A DNA stretch of 32,118 nucleotides from Apostichopus californicus. Its lineage: Eukaryota; Echinodermata; Holothuroidea; Aspidochirotida; Stichopodidae. The stretch lies in NCBI GenBank assembly GCA_020650975.1, contig JAIPMN010013603.1, positions 1 through 32,118 on the forward strand, written 5' to 3'. The position numbers and the translations under genes are program-made. Shown here piece after piece: positions 1-10,204 of this stretch. Position 1 is the first letter of the stretch. The number at the start of each line of letters is the position of its first letter. The notes beneath the pieces are model-generated. The model saw only the letters and a program-made list of their open reading frames with translations. It was not told the origin of the DNA and did no database searches.

Positions 1-1198
1 AACATTTTTTAACAACATAAAAGTTCGGGCCAAAACTGATGATCTTTAAGACAAAATTGAAACCCTACCCAATCTCCCAAAACAGAGTTTGACAAGAATG
101 CAAACTATGAAACCATTTTACTGTCATTGTGTGACTATGACATCACACCTATTTTACTGCAAGTTTACTTACGTTACAAACTAAGATAATTTCAACAACC
201 ATTAGTAACTCAAAACTTTTGCGTAGGAACTACATGCAAATTTCACTAGACTACTTCAATTAATGTATTCTCTTTCATCGGGTAAAAGGAATTCATCCCA
301 AATACATTTACCATGTATCTTTTTATGAAATCACGTTTCACTGGCTCTACGTGACGTTATCACTTCAAGTGCTTCATTTTCCCCTTTTAATCTGCTTGCT
401 GTTGACTTTTTTCCTTGAAATATGATGCCTTCGAAATGTTTACTTCTAGCTGTCGGAAGCATCCAGGCTTCATCAAAATGTGTTTTGTCAGCCTGATCTT
501 CCTTTACGGATGAAACAATTTTTACATTATTAAGGCGGAATGTTTTCTGCCTTCAGCTCATACGTCATATACTAGAACACTAAGCATAGCCTTGACTTCA
601 ACGGTTTCATGTGACATCCTTATTGAGGGGGAAGGGACAGGGGGTGGCTGGGGTGTCAAGAATTGGTTCCAAATGAACAGATATATATATAATATTGTGC
701 CACACTAGTAGTTTCCAATGGCTTATTACTACAGAATAAAACTTTAATGATCCTGTTAGAACCACTGTTAATTACCCTGGCAGATTATTGGGGTGGGGGA
801 GGGGAGGGGTGGGGTGGGGGTAGAAAAAAGAAAGAAACAGTGACAAAAAATCCCGGCAAAACTGAAAAGAAAGTCAATTTAAATTGAAAAAGTTTGTCTT
901 TTTATTTTCAGCCTTTTGACTGTTTTGATAAAACTTTCTCATCTTTTTTTGTCAGATTAATACACTCAATGCTTTAAAAGCTCAAAAATAATTTTTACAG
1001 CGACTTGAAGGCACCTTCGTGGTCATGCATTTAGGCATCGATGATTACATCAAAACATGAATATTGATTTATATATTGGAATGATTCATGAATAATACAT
1101 ACATACATGAGGTTATGAATATTCAAAAAAAAATATACATGCCATGATGATTTTACAAAAATTTGCTTTTATAATGTTATCTCCTTTTATAATGTAAC
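1..1198. other. AT-rich non-coding flank, no gene seen
   Basis: No ORF or splice-framed coding segment is recognisable. A G-rich stretch lies at 625-655, and a stronger G-quadruplex-like tract at 789-821 (runs of 4-5 G separated by single bases). A short ATAC/AATACATACATAC stretch lies around 1095-1108. Confidence 0.5.
789..821 (+). other. G-quadruplex-capable G-rich tract
   Basis: At least six runs of four or five G are separated mostly by single T or A bases, ending before gtagaaaaaag. The plus strand could fold into a G-quadruplex. The tract is intergenic and about 11 kb beyond the ANKRD6-like stop codon. Confidence 0.5.
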
Positions 1199-1229
1199 TT
1201 GAAGAAGATCCTGCTAGGATCGAAACGTC
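1199..1229 (+). mobile_element. Penelope-like element 3' motif / degenerate hammerhead-like core
   Basis: The order is TTGAAGA, a perfect 5-bp stem GATCC/GGATC with loop TGCTA (1207-1221), then GAAAC and GTC. This is the layout of a hammerhead core (CUGANGA, stem II, GAAA). Very similar motifs mark the termini of Penelope-like retroelements in many animals. The conserved first C of CUGANGA is T here, so activity is unlikely. No reverse transcriptase or GIY-YIG coding sequence was recognised nearby, so this is at most a terminal relic. Confidence 0.45.
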
Positions 1230-1317
1230 AGGCTAACTTACTTTTAGAATTAACCATAGTATTAAATTGAAATTGATCTAGGTAGTAGCCGGTAAGGCTT
1301 TGTGGTCCATAGTCCTA

Positions 1318-1500
1318 CCTACCATTATAGTACAGTTACCCACCACACAGCCCACAACTACCATACAGTAGGCTACATTAAACCCCCACATAGCCTACAC
1401 CTACCTTAGAGTACAGTAAACCACCACATAGCTTACAACTACCATTATAGCCCATTAAACCACCACATAGCCTACACCTCCCTTAGAGTACAGTAAACCA
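1318..1500. repeat. About 38-bp degenerate tandem repeat (77-bp higher order)
   Basis: Units share CCACCACATAGCCTACA followed by ACTACC or CCTACC and then ATTATAG or TTAGAGTACAG. The CACATAG core recurs at 1387, 1424 and 1464, so two slightly different 37-40 bp subunits alternate. There are four to five imperfect copies. Confidence 0.7.
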
Positions 1501-1820
1501 GGCATCATGGGAAACTGTTGGTATACTTGCATAGAATATAAATCAAAAATCCACCCCACAACCATCTACTTCATAGACAGGCCAAACCTGATAAAAGTGG
1601 TGGCTTACTATATTTTGAACAAGACGTATCTAGTTTTCTCCAACAATACAAAAAGATCTTATACCCTTTGGCAAAATATTTACTAACTCCTTATTTCATA
1701 AAAAATAATTCCACTCTGTTTAAAATATTACGATTATTAAAAATTTTTCTTTTGATGGGTACAATGTATACCTTTCTGAATCTTGCCACCATCACCACCA
1801 CCATCAACCCAACTAACCCC

Positions 1821-1950
1821 TTCCTCAATGTCAAGACCACAGCCCATCATGCCCTACCCAACCCCCTCCTAAAAGTCAAGACCATGGCCCATCATGCCCT
1901 TCCCAACCCCCTCCTCAAAGTCAAGACCACAGCTCATCATGCCATCCCCA
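1821..1950. repeat. 45-bp minisatellite, about 3 copies
   Basis: TCAAGACC starts at 1831, 1876 and 1921, an exact 45-bp period, with CCCATCATGCCCT and CCCAACCCCCTCCT conserved in each unit. Because 45 is a multiple of three, the plus strand stays open and gives a 15-residue repeat peptide. There is no sign that it is a gene. Confidence 0.85.
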
Positions 1951-1959
1951 CATGAACCA

Positions 1960-4900
1960 AACTTGACTATTATTTATTTCCTTTAAAATCAATCATGATT
2001 CCTACAACCATCCTCAACCTAAACCTGGGCTCCTCCCTTGCTTTGTGACTATGGCGGGCCATCAGTCTCAAATCTTTGGGCCGCCATATGTGACACCCGC
2101 GCAGATATTTAGTGATGATATGAATGAGATATCTCAAGATAACCACTACCATTCACGTGAATAAAAGTTAAAGGAACATATAGCACGGAATCAAAGAATA
2201 ACTTAACAAGCAAGACAATGCATTTGATGTGAACATTTTTGCATGCTTCCTTTTCATGAACTTCTTTTTAATATTCATCTTTGTCAAATTTCAGCATATA
2301 AAATAACCTATTTTAGAAATATGATGAATTGGATAAATTTTGCAAGGCTCAAGTTACTGGCAATTTCTCCTCATAAACCAAGATATAACTAAGCAAAACA
2401 GGTAGATCACTTTAATATATCGTGTTCAATTTACAGTGTCTTGCAAACAGTAAAGAGAGATGTCTGGTCACTTCAAATTAGAACGATACTAAAATTAATT
2501 AGATCGATGAACAGTGGCGATAACATTCCCGATTTGCTTTGAAATATACACCTTTCTGATTAAGATGAAAGTGTAGACTAAAATAGTTTTCCTGTCTAAA
2601 CCTACACCAATCAATCCAACACAATACATTTTCTTCCTTCCTCTCTGTAATCTTTGATTCAAATGCAATATGACCCTTTAAACATTTATCACACCAATGA
2701 CTGTGTGGTAGCTAGCTACCGAAATCTCTTCACCATCAGCTAAAATCATACAAGTATTTAATACCAATCAATGACGAAAAGGCAATCCTTGAAATCGTAA
2801 AAAACAGCACCGAATAGGTCAAACGGTTGGAATAATCATATTACTACTGACATAAACTGGAGCAAGGCCACTTTGGTCAAGTACAAGGTCCTATGGGTGA
2901 GGGAAGACTGTACTCTTTGACTCTATAGTAATAATTTCTGCCTAATTTATACTCTATTATTCATACAGCGATATCAAATATCACATTCAATAAGTTTGTT
3001 TTTGGAATGGTAATGAACGTTTACCACGTAATGAATTAAACTGTTGCCTAGAGGCAAAGACGCAACTCCAGTCCGGCAGCATGGCACACACACAGGCAGT
3101 CACTTCCAGTATAATTCTTCCAATTACGTCATGTTGCTGTATTGATAACACTGTTTAGCAAGGAGAGAATTGCAAGCTCGTGTGTCTATGAAATGGTGCG
3201 ACGATTTTCCGCGGATATTGTGACTTTCCTTCATTCTGTATGAACAATTTCGGTCTATGGTTTTATCGTTAGTCCAGAACTTAGATTTGCCTCGCGTAAT
3301 CGTCTATTTATTTGATCGACGAGCTAAAGACAAGGGATACAGATATGGACGAAGCGTACCATCAAAGTCGCAGTACCTAGCCCGCCACAATAAATGAGCG
3401 TTCCTGCTTTTTCTGGCATTCGTAGGCCTACGGTCATTGAGCAGAGATATATTTGCCCATTTCTATAAGCAATATGAAAGCATATGTAATCTTTATAGTT
3501 ACAAGATACCACTGATTGCAATATTTTAAGGCACAATAATGTCGCTTAACACCATCAATTATGTGTGCACAAGTACTACAGGTATTCGCACAATTTGACC
3601 TAAGGTCATTGAAACCCCCCCCCGCCCCCCAATATCCAACCGACAGAATACACTATTATCCACATTGGCTTAGCATTTTATTCCCTAATACAATCATTCT
3701 AACTACTAGACGGCTCTAGATTTTGAATAACGGACTTGTTTTAAAGTCATTTCTGTTCCTGTTCCTTGCCTGAATATAGCACTTTACGTATCACACGTTG
3801 TATCCCTGTTTTGATACAAATAGTAACCATCAAGTATCTCTAGGTGTGACACGAGGCACTGGTTTAATTACAATGAGAACCTGACTCACTCAGAATAATT
3901 TCACGGCTCGCTGGTTTCGTTAATAATACTATTACGAGCCGGTCCATTCATGGTTGCACCTGCTTGATCCAACCTGTCTATATTCACTTTGTTTTTACAG
4001 GCTACTACTTCCCTCTTTCATACATATGTATTCACTTACAACAATTGTATAATTAGAGTCACATTGCAAACACTTTCTACTTCTCTAGTTTCTTCTCTAG
4101 CTTCTTCTAGTTTGTACTTCTCGACGACTTAATATTATTAAACAATTCTTGGTGTAATGCTTGATAATAAGTATAAACTAATAATTGAGACCAACAAGAG
4201 GTAACAAAATGCCTATATGAATACAACAAGTTTTTTTTTCTGTTTCAAGGTGACAATGGCTGGTGACTGCTACCACTGATAATTTAGAAATCATAAAATT
4301 AACTTGTCTTTATGAACATTGAACAGAGCTTTGATGCACATAGAAGCATTAAAGAGATAGGTTGGCCTTGATAAAGAAAACTGTGTGGGTGAATACTATA
4401 TGGTTCGTGTGTCTATTAGATGGAGAAGTAGACTAAATTTGGAATTAAATTAACTTAAAATTTATTGAAAATGACTAGAGTTAAAGACAGCAATGCTATG
4501 AATATGAAAACTTGGTTTTAACATTACTATTAATGTACTAAAATTACAGGTTTACTTGGGAAGTGCGGTGTGTTAGTGTTGTCATGAAACTTGGAAAGTA
4601 GAGAATTTATAAATCGGAGCACATTTTACCCAATGGGTTGGTAAATGATTACAAATGTTCACTTACAAAGTAAAGTCATGGGTGCAAAAAAAAAAGGAAT
4701 CTGGCCTGTACCTTCACTACGATGATGGTCACTAAAATCTCTCGAGAATTGGCGATTCATTAAAAATATGTGTAACAATAACAGTTACTTACACCCTTAA
4801 CAATATGAAATTGAATTTGAAATATCATTTATCAAAAACTGCAAAAATTTGGGAGGGTATTCTCTCCTCCTCCACTGATGTGAACGTGGTATGTGTACGA

Positions 4901-5348
4901 ATGTGGTATGTGATTGTGTGTGTATCTCTAGACCTGAAGGTCCCAATACACACACACGCACACAGGAACACACACACGGCTGGAATAATGACCACAAATC
5001 AAAGTTTAATACTTTTGGCCAAATCCTGTCACTGTCCTGTTTAAAGGCCAATCTGATATATTTCAGATAATGGTCAGTGCTACATTTTCTCTTATTTAAG
5101 TAATGCCATCCTAACAACAAGAACTATAGGAGGTAGATTAAATCACAGGGATTAAAAATGTGGTCACTTGGAAAATACTTTTATATAGAAACAGAACACA
5201 GACTAAATCGTTCTTGCAGAAATCCAAGATACAACTTTATATATAAATGTAACATGAGTTGCTTAATACTAGCAAATTTGTACAGAAAGCTAGTTTGTTG
5301 GTCCTGTTAGATGAAAGAAATCAGCCAATTCACGCAGAGATTACATTA
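1960..5348. other. Long AT-rich stretch without recognisable genes
   Basis: Both strands were inspected. Only short random ORFs are present. A slightly CpG-richer patch lies around 3060-3430. There is a C-run at 3615-3630 and a CA microsatellite around 4948-4977. No coding signature, tRNA or transposon terminus was recognised. Confidence 0.4.
4948..4977. repeat. Short (CA)n-type microsatellite
   Basis: Interrupted CA repeats with CG interruptions (acacacacgcacacagg, then acacacacacgg) lie in non-coding DNA. The short ORFs over this block, one on each strand, arise from the repeat. Confidence 0.7.
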
Positions 5349-5607
5349 ATTACTGTAAATCTTAAAGGTTTGTGTACCACAGTAAATACTGGATCGTGCT
5401 GACAAATCTGATAAATTGGTAGCATGTGCTATTAAGTTTACAGTAAGAACTGAGGATATTTGTAATTCCAACAAATCCCAACAACTGGATTTGTTGGACA
5501 TACACATATCCACAGTTCTTACTGTAATCCTAATAGCACATGCAACCGAATTATAGCACGATCCAGGTTTTACTGTGGTACATAACTGTAGTATTTACAG
5601 TAGTAAC
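5349..5607. mobile_element. Large foldback (inverted-repeat) element, MITE-like
   Basis: Two imperfect arms of about 110-125 bp face each other around a short centre near 5477-5487. Matched segments include GTACCACAGTAAA / TTTTACTGTGGTAC, GGATCGTGCT / AGCACGATCC, GCATGTGCTATTA / TAATAGCACATGC, TTACAGTAAGAACTG / CAGTTCTTACTGTAA and CCAACAAATCC / GGATTTGTTGG. The arms differ by several substitutions and small gaps, so the element is not recent. No coding capacity is seen. A foldback DNA element or palindromic MITE is the best description. Confidence 0.75.
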
Positions 5608-6672
5608 TGTGTTCTCTATGTGTATCGGGTGAAGAAATATATGTCACACAAGTTGCTTAGTACTTGTAAACAGAGTATTCTTACAAACTTACAAAAATGA
5701 AAAGGGGAAAAAAAAAGAGGAATTTGATCTGACTGATACATTGAAGTATTAAATTGGATATATGACTGAAACAAAAGTTAGACATTTGAGAAGACATAAA
5801 ATCTTAAAGAGAGTAGGCCTATGCAAACCCCTTGAGATGATCCAAAAAAAATTATCCAAATATGAGTCCCGCCCCCTCCACCCTGCCTCCTTTTAGTCAA
5901 TTCCAGTGTCCAGACGATGGCACTTGGGTGCAATTATAAGTTGAACTGATATGGAAATACTTGAGACTGTAGCAGGTTTATGCCACTTGAACAATGTTAT
6001 TGGAAAGACCGGGAAAATACTTAAAAGGCAAAATAGACAAGTTTACGTTACACAAGACAACTTTCAAAGATGTCGCAAAATTGCCAAGGGAAGGCGGGAA
6101 TTTTAAAAGGTCCACTTCAGGGATTGGAATTCATTGATTAAAAGTATTTGAAGGACAGTTTTAGAAGATGTTTTCTGTTTTCCGACAACAACATCTAGCA
6201 GAAAAAGGAGTGCAAGGTTCGTTCAAGGTGAATATGATCCGGGGGGGGGAAGTGGATAGGAATGAAATAGAGAAACCTTCTTTCCTACGATAGGAAGTCA
6301 TGTCATTGAATACAGAGCTTGATGAGGATGATGATACTCAAAGCAGCAGCTACTGGTGTGTTTACAACTTCACAGCTCAAATATATGTATGAACCAATCC
6401 AAAAAACATTATACACATCATATATATATAGGGAAAAGGGGAATGTTCAGTGTTGGGAAGTATTTAACTAAAATGAAGGGCTAATTTATGTGGCTAGTAA
6501 TTGGGGAGGGGGAGAAGGGCTAAAAGTGTAGCTAGAAATGGGGGTGGGGAGAGGAGACGAGTTTCTTATACTTGACGAAAAGAAATATGGGGTAGGGATG
6601 CTGACCTTGTTGGGGTGTGGCAGGGGTGGGTGTGGCAGGGTGGGGGGTGCCTCAGACTGGATACATATATTT
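5608..6672. other. Non-coding stretch with G-rich patches
   Basis: No gene seen. A G-run lies at 6241-6249, and a G-rich plus strand from about 6500 to 6650 contains many GGGG runs separated by short spacers. The short ORF beginning at 6538 is a by-product of this composition and runs into the adjacent MITE. Confidence 0.4.
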
Positions 6673-7002
6673 CAGGGGTGTGCTCAAGCCGGGCAGGTGG
6701 CGGGCGGGTGGCTGCGTCCGGCAGTTCTGAATGCCCCCCAGCAGAAACAGTGATTTACACATCTCCGCCCGGCACTATTTTTGATGATTAATTTAACAAA
6801 TTTCACCATGACCAAAATATGGGTAAATACTTCCGCACAAAAATTAGCTCCAGAATCTGAAAAAGAGATCTAGGCATACTTCATTTGCAAAAATATTCCA
6901 AAGGGGAGGGAGTCCCCCACCCCTGAGACCCCACCCCCAGGACGTGGATCACACTACCGCACAAATCCGCCTGGCACTCAGATATTCCTGAGCACAGCCC
7001 TG
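6673..7002. mobile_element. Non-autonomous DNA transposon (MITE), copy 1, about 330 bp
   Basis: The left end is CAGGGGTGTGCTCA and the right end TGAGCACAGCCCTG, 14-bp terminal inverted repeats with one mismatch. The interior matches the element at 9895-10204 along its length, including CAGTTCTGAATGCC, CCGCCCGGCACT and GTGGATCACACTACC. There is no transposase. CAGGG termini resemble hAT elements, but target-site duplications are unclear in this copy. Confidence 0.8.
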
Positions 7003-8225
7003 GTATTGTTAGCATCAGGCACATATTGTTAGCTCATCACAATTGATATTTCAAATAGCTTTATTTTTGTGGAAATAATTTGACACTAAAATCCAATAAC
7101 AATGACGTTCATTACCTTGCATAGTTAAGTTTCATTAATACAAGAGGGGGGGGGGGGTCCTTTGAAATTTTTTAATTTCCAATTTGCATGTGATAAATAC
7201 TACTATATGAAGGTATATAGGATTATGAAATATGGAGTCAATGAATGGCATAAGTAATGATCTGCTGATTAACCTTCGTTTGGTGGAAGACATCTAGAAA
7301 GGTGTCTTGGTCTGATTAATTACAATCATTTCTTTATGAATACTCAGGAGGTTTGGATATGATCACTCACTGCAAACAGTATACAACAGTATTAGGCTGA
7401 ACCTCCAACAGAATGCTTTAAGACGCTGTTATCTAAAACCAATCAATCCCAACAGGAAGTTAAGACACAGCTTGTAGTAAAGAACCAGGATTCTCTAACT
7501 ATCAACTATAAGGGGGAAAAAATGAGCATTTCTCCCCAGGAATTTATCCACAACTTCCGGGATATGTCCAGATCATAAAAACTGACTGACCAATGTTTCA
7601 GAGAGAGGTTACAGTTTTGGATGTCAAATGATTGTTGGTTGCAGCTTTGTGGTAAGACATTTATTTGACACAAAACTGAATTTTTAGCTTTAAACGTTTG
7701 TAAGGTGGCATCTAACATTCAATCGAGTTCCCTCTTTTTTTCCCCGTAATGTGAACACAGACATGTCTCACTCAGTTTAACAGACTACATGCAGATCCTA
7801 CAACGTTCACATTACTTCAGATGTGAACGCTAATTCATTCTTCTTTCTATTTTATACATTTTTCAACAGAATGATACACGAGAAGGCTGATGTTGTTAAT
7901 ACTGACCATTTCAAACTATTCGTAAGACATTCACAATCTGGCGAAGATGTTTCAAGATTGGTTATATAAATATTACTGTTATATTCTCCTCATTGCAGAT
8001 TTAAGGTTGCAGGTATCAAAGGAAAAAATACAGGAGGTATAAGAATATCTAATATCATACAATATTTTCAATGTTTAGACATAGAAACATAAACATTTGT
8101 ACTACTTCCACCGAGCTGATGCTCAAATTTTCAGCACAATATCGTTTTGTTGAGAATAACATCAATCAGTGTTGGTCTCTCTATTCTAGACAGGGATGTG
8201 GAATTTGAACTTTGTGGATCAGAAA
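7003..8225. other. AT-rich non-coding stretch
   Basis: No gene or structured RNA seen. It contains a G-run at 7146-7157. The short minus ORF at 7506-7718 has no recognisable motif. Confidence 0.4.
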
Positions 8226-8960
8226 GGCCCATGTTATAAAGCCTACAGTCAAGACAGCCTACTAAAAATAAAACAGCTACCTAAGATAACCCATGTTATA
8301 TACCTTACAGTCAAAATAACCTACTAAAAACCAAACAGTTGCCAAAGAGAAACCCATGTTATATACCCTACAGTCAAGACAGCCTACTAAAAATTAAACA
8401 GCTGCCTAAGAGAAACCCATGTTATATACCCTACAGTCAAGTTAGCCTACTAAAAATCAAACAGCTATCTAAGAGAAACCCATGTTATATACCCTACAGT
8501 CAAGATAGCCTACTAAAAATCAAACAGCTGCCTAAGAGAAACCCATGTTAAATTGCCCCCACAGTCAAGATAGCCTACTAAAAATCAAACAGCTACCTAA
8601 GATAAACCCATGTTATATACCTTACAGTTAAGATAGCCTACTAAAAATCAAACAGCTACCTAAGATAAACCCATGTTATATACCTTACAGTTAAGATAGC
8701 TTACTAAAAATCAAACAGCTACCTAAGAGAAACCCATGTTATATACCTTACAGTCAAGATAGCCTATTAAAAATCAAACAGCTACCTAAGAGAAACCCAT
8801 GTTAAATTGCCCCCACAGTCAAGATAGCCTACTAAAAATCAAACAGCTACCTAAGAGAAACCCATGTTAAATTGCCCCCACAGTCAAGATAGCCTACTAA
8901 AAATCAAACAGCTACCTAAGAGAGACCCATGTTAAATTACCCTAGTCATGATAGCCTACT
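8226..8960. repeat. 62-65 bp minisatellite, about 11-12 copies
   Basis: ACAGT(C/T)AA starts recur at 8245, 8307, 8370, 8433, 8496, 8561, 8624, 8687, 8750, 8815 and 8880. The typical unit reads ACAGTCAAGATAGCCTACTA then AAAATCAAACAGCTACCTAA and ends CCCATGTTATATACC. A variant ending AAATTGCCCCC is two bases longer and occurs before 8561, 8815 and 8880. The 63-bp units keep a plus frame open (a 21-residue peptide repeat), but the 62- and 65-bp units break it, so it is not a gene. Confidence 0.95.
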
Positions 8961-9894
8961 TATATTTGCGGTTCACTATAAATCACAACCCCCCCCCCAA
9001 CCCCCAACTGACAAACTCAAATGGCCAATGACCTGTTATGTAATATCCACTACTAAATCAATGGACTATCTTTGTAATGGTAGCAATGTGACGGCTATCA
9101 ATGTACATATTAATCCTAGCACCTGGTGAAACAATGTTCTAATGCACAGAAACACATCTATAAGGGGGAACAATTTATTGATAGCGATCACATGTTTTCC
9201 GTAGAACTCATTCCCGGTTAAAACAGCAAACAACTGATCAAAGATAGAGAGCTGTTACAATGTATTAAACTGCATACCAATTAAACTATACATGTATATT
9301 AACTCGGCTTTACAAAATACTTTTTTTATAGATCTAATTGCAAACAAATCAAATAAAGGGAAAGAAAAGCTCTCAACAAGGGTAGCAAGCTTTAAGCACA
9401 TGCTCATTTCAGTCTTGCTACATCAAATAGGGCTGAATATTGACACGAAAATGAAACTGTTTATGGAGTTTTAACGAGTGACGGAAATAACTGATCAAAT
9501 GTTTAATAAACTGTGAATTAAGTTTATGTTTAAATATAAAAAGAGGTACGGCCAAAACTCAAGCGAAACTTTTCATTTTTTTATATTACAAACACTTCTT
9601 ATGCTTTCGCTGTTCTACATTAGCAGAGAAGGAAGCAGTTAACATTGTTGTTGCAATTCAAGGTTGATAAAACTATGAATACTTATATTAAATATATCTT
9701 ACGACAGTTAGGCCTGTTAACTAGAGTTATGGAAAGGAAATAACAAGCACCCACCTTTCCGATTGATTTAGTCAAAGGTCAGACAGATAGAAAGAGATTA
9801 TTATATTTCAGGCTATTAAAATTTTGCGTTACTTTGTAACAGTGTCAGTTTGACAATGTTACTTAATGGTCCGACAAAACCTAAATACCTCTCA
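8961..9894. other. Non-coding stretch
   Basis: A C-run lies at 8989-8998 just after the minisatellite. Two short plus ORFs (8929-9129, 9292-9474) show no motif. Nothing else recognised. Confidence 0.4.
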
Positions 9895-10204
9895 CAGGGA
9901 TGTGCTCACACTGGGCGGCACTAAGCGGCTGCGCCCAGCAGTTCTGAATGCCGCCCAGCACAAACAGTATTTAAACATTTCCGCCCGGCACTTTTTTGAT
10001 GATAATTTAACAAATTTTACCATAACCAAAATCTGGGAGAATACATGGCACAGAATAGGAAATATAGCACCACCTAAGCATACTTCATGTGCAAAATTTG
10101 TCCAGTGGGGAGGGGGTACCCACCCATGAGATCCCTCTCCCAGGGTGTGGATCACACTACCTCACAATCTGCCCGGCACTCAAATATTCCTGAGCACATC
10201 CCTG
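9895..10204. mobile_element. Non-autonomous DNA transposon (MITE), copy 2, about 310 bp
   Basis: Perfect 14-bp terminal inverted repeats, CAGGGATGTGCTCA and TGAGCACATCCCTG, flank an interior homologous to 6673-7002 in the same orientation. A 6-bp direct repeat CTCTCA abuts both ends (9889-9894 and 10205-10210), a candidate target-site duplication. This copy is 20 bp shorter than copy 1. The two overlapping 87-residue ORFs on opposite strands inside it are chance. Confidence 0.85.

Noticed and set aside
1668..1955. 95-residue plus-strand ORF
   Set aside because: Its C-terminal half is the 45-bp minisatellite translated in frame; no splice signals or family resemblance.
8339..8551. Plus-strand ORF with a 21-residue repeat
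   Set aside because: Produced by the 63-bp minisatellite; the frame breaks as soon as a 65-bp unit appears.
8226..8960. CRISPR-like regular array
   Set aside because: Units are contiguous tandem copies with no unique spacers and the DNA is clearly eukaryotic.
9866..10155. Two overlapping 87-residue ORFs on opposite strands
   Set aside because: Lie within a MITE with inverted terminal repeats; no transposase motif.
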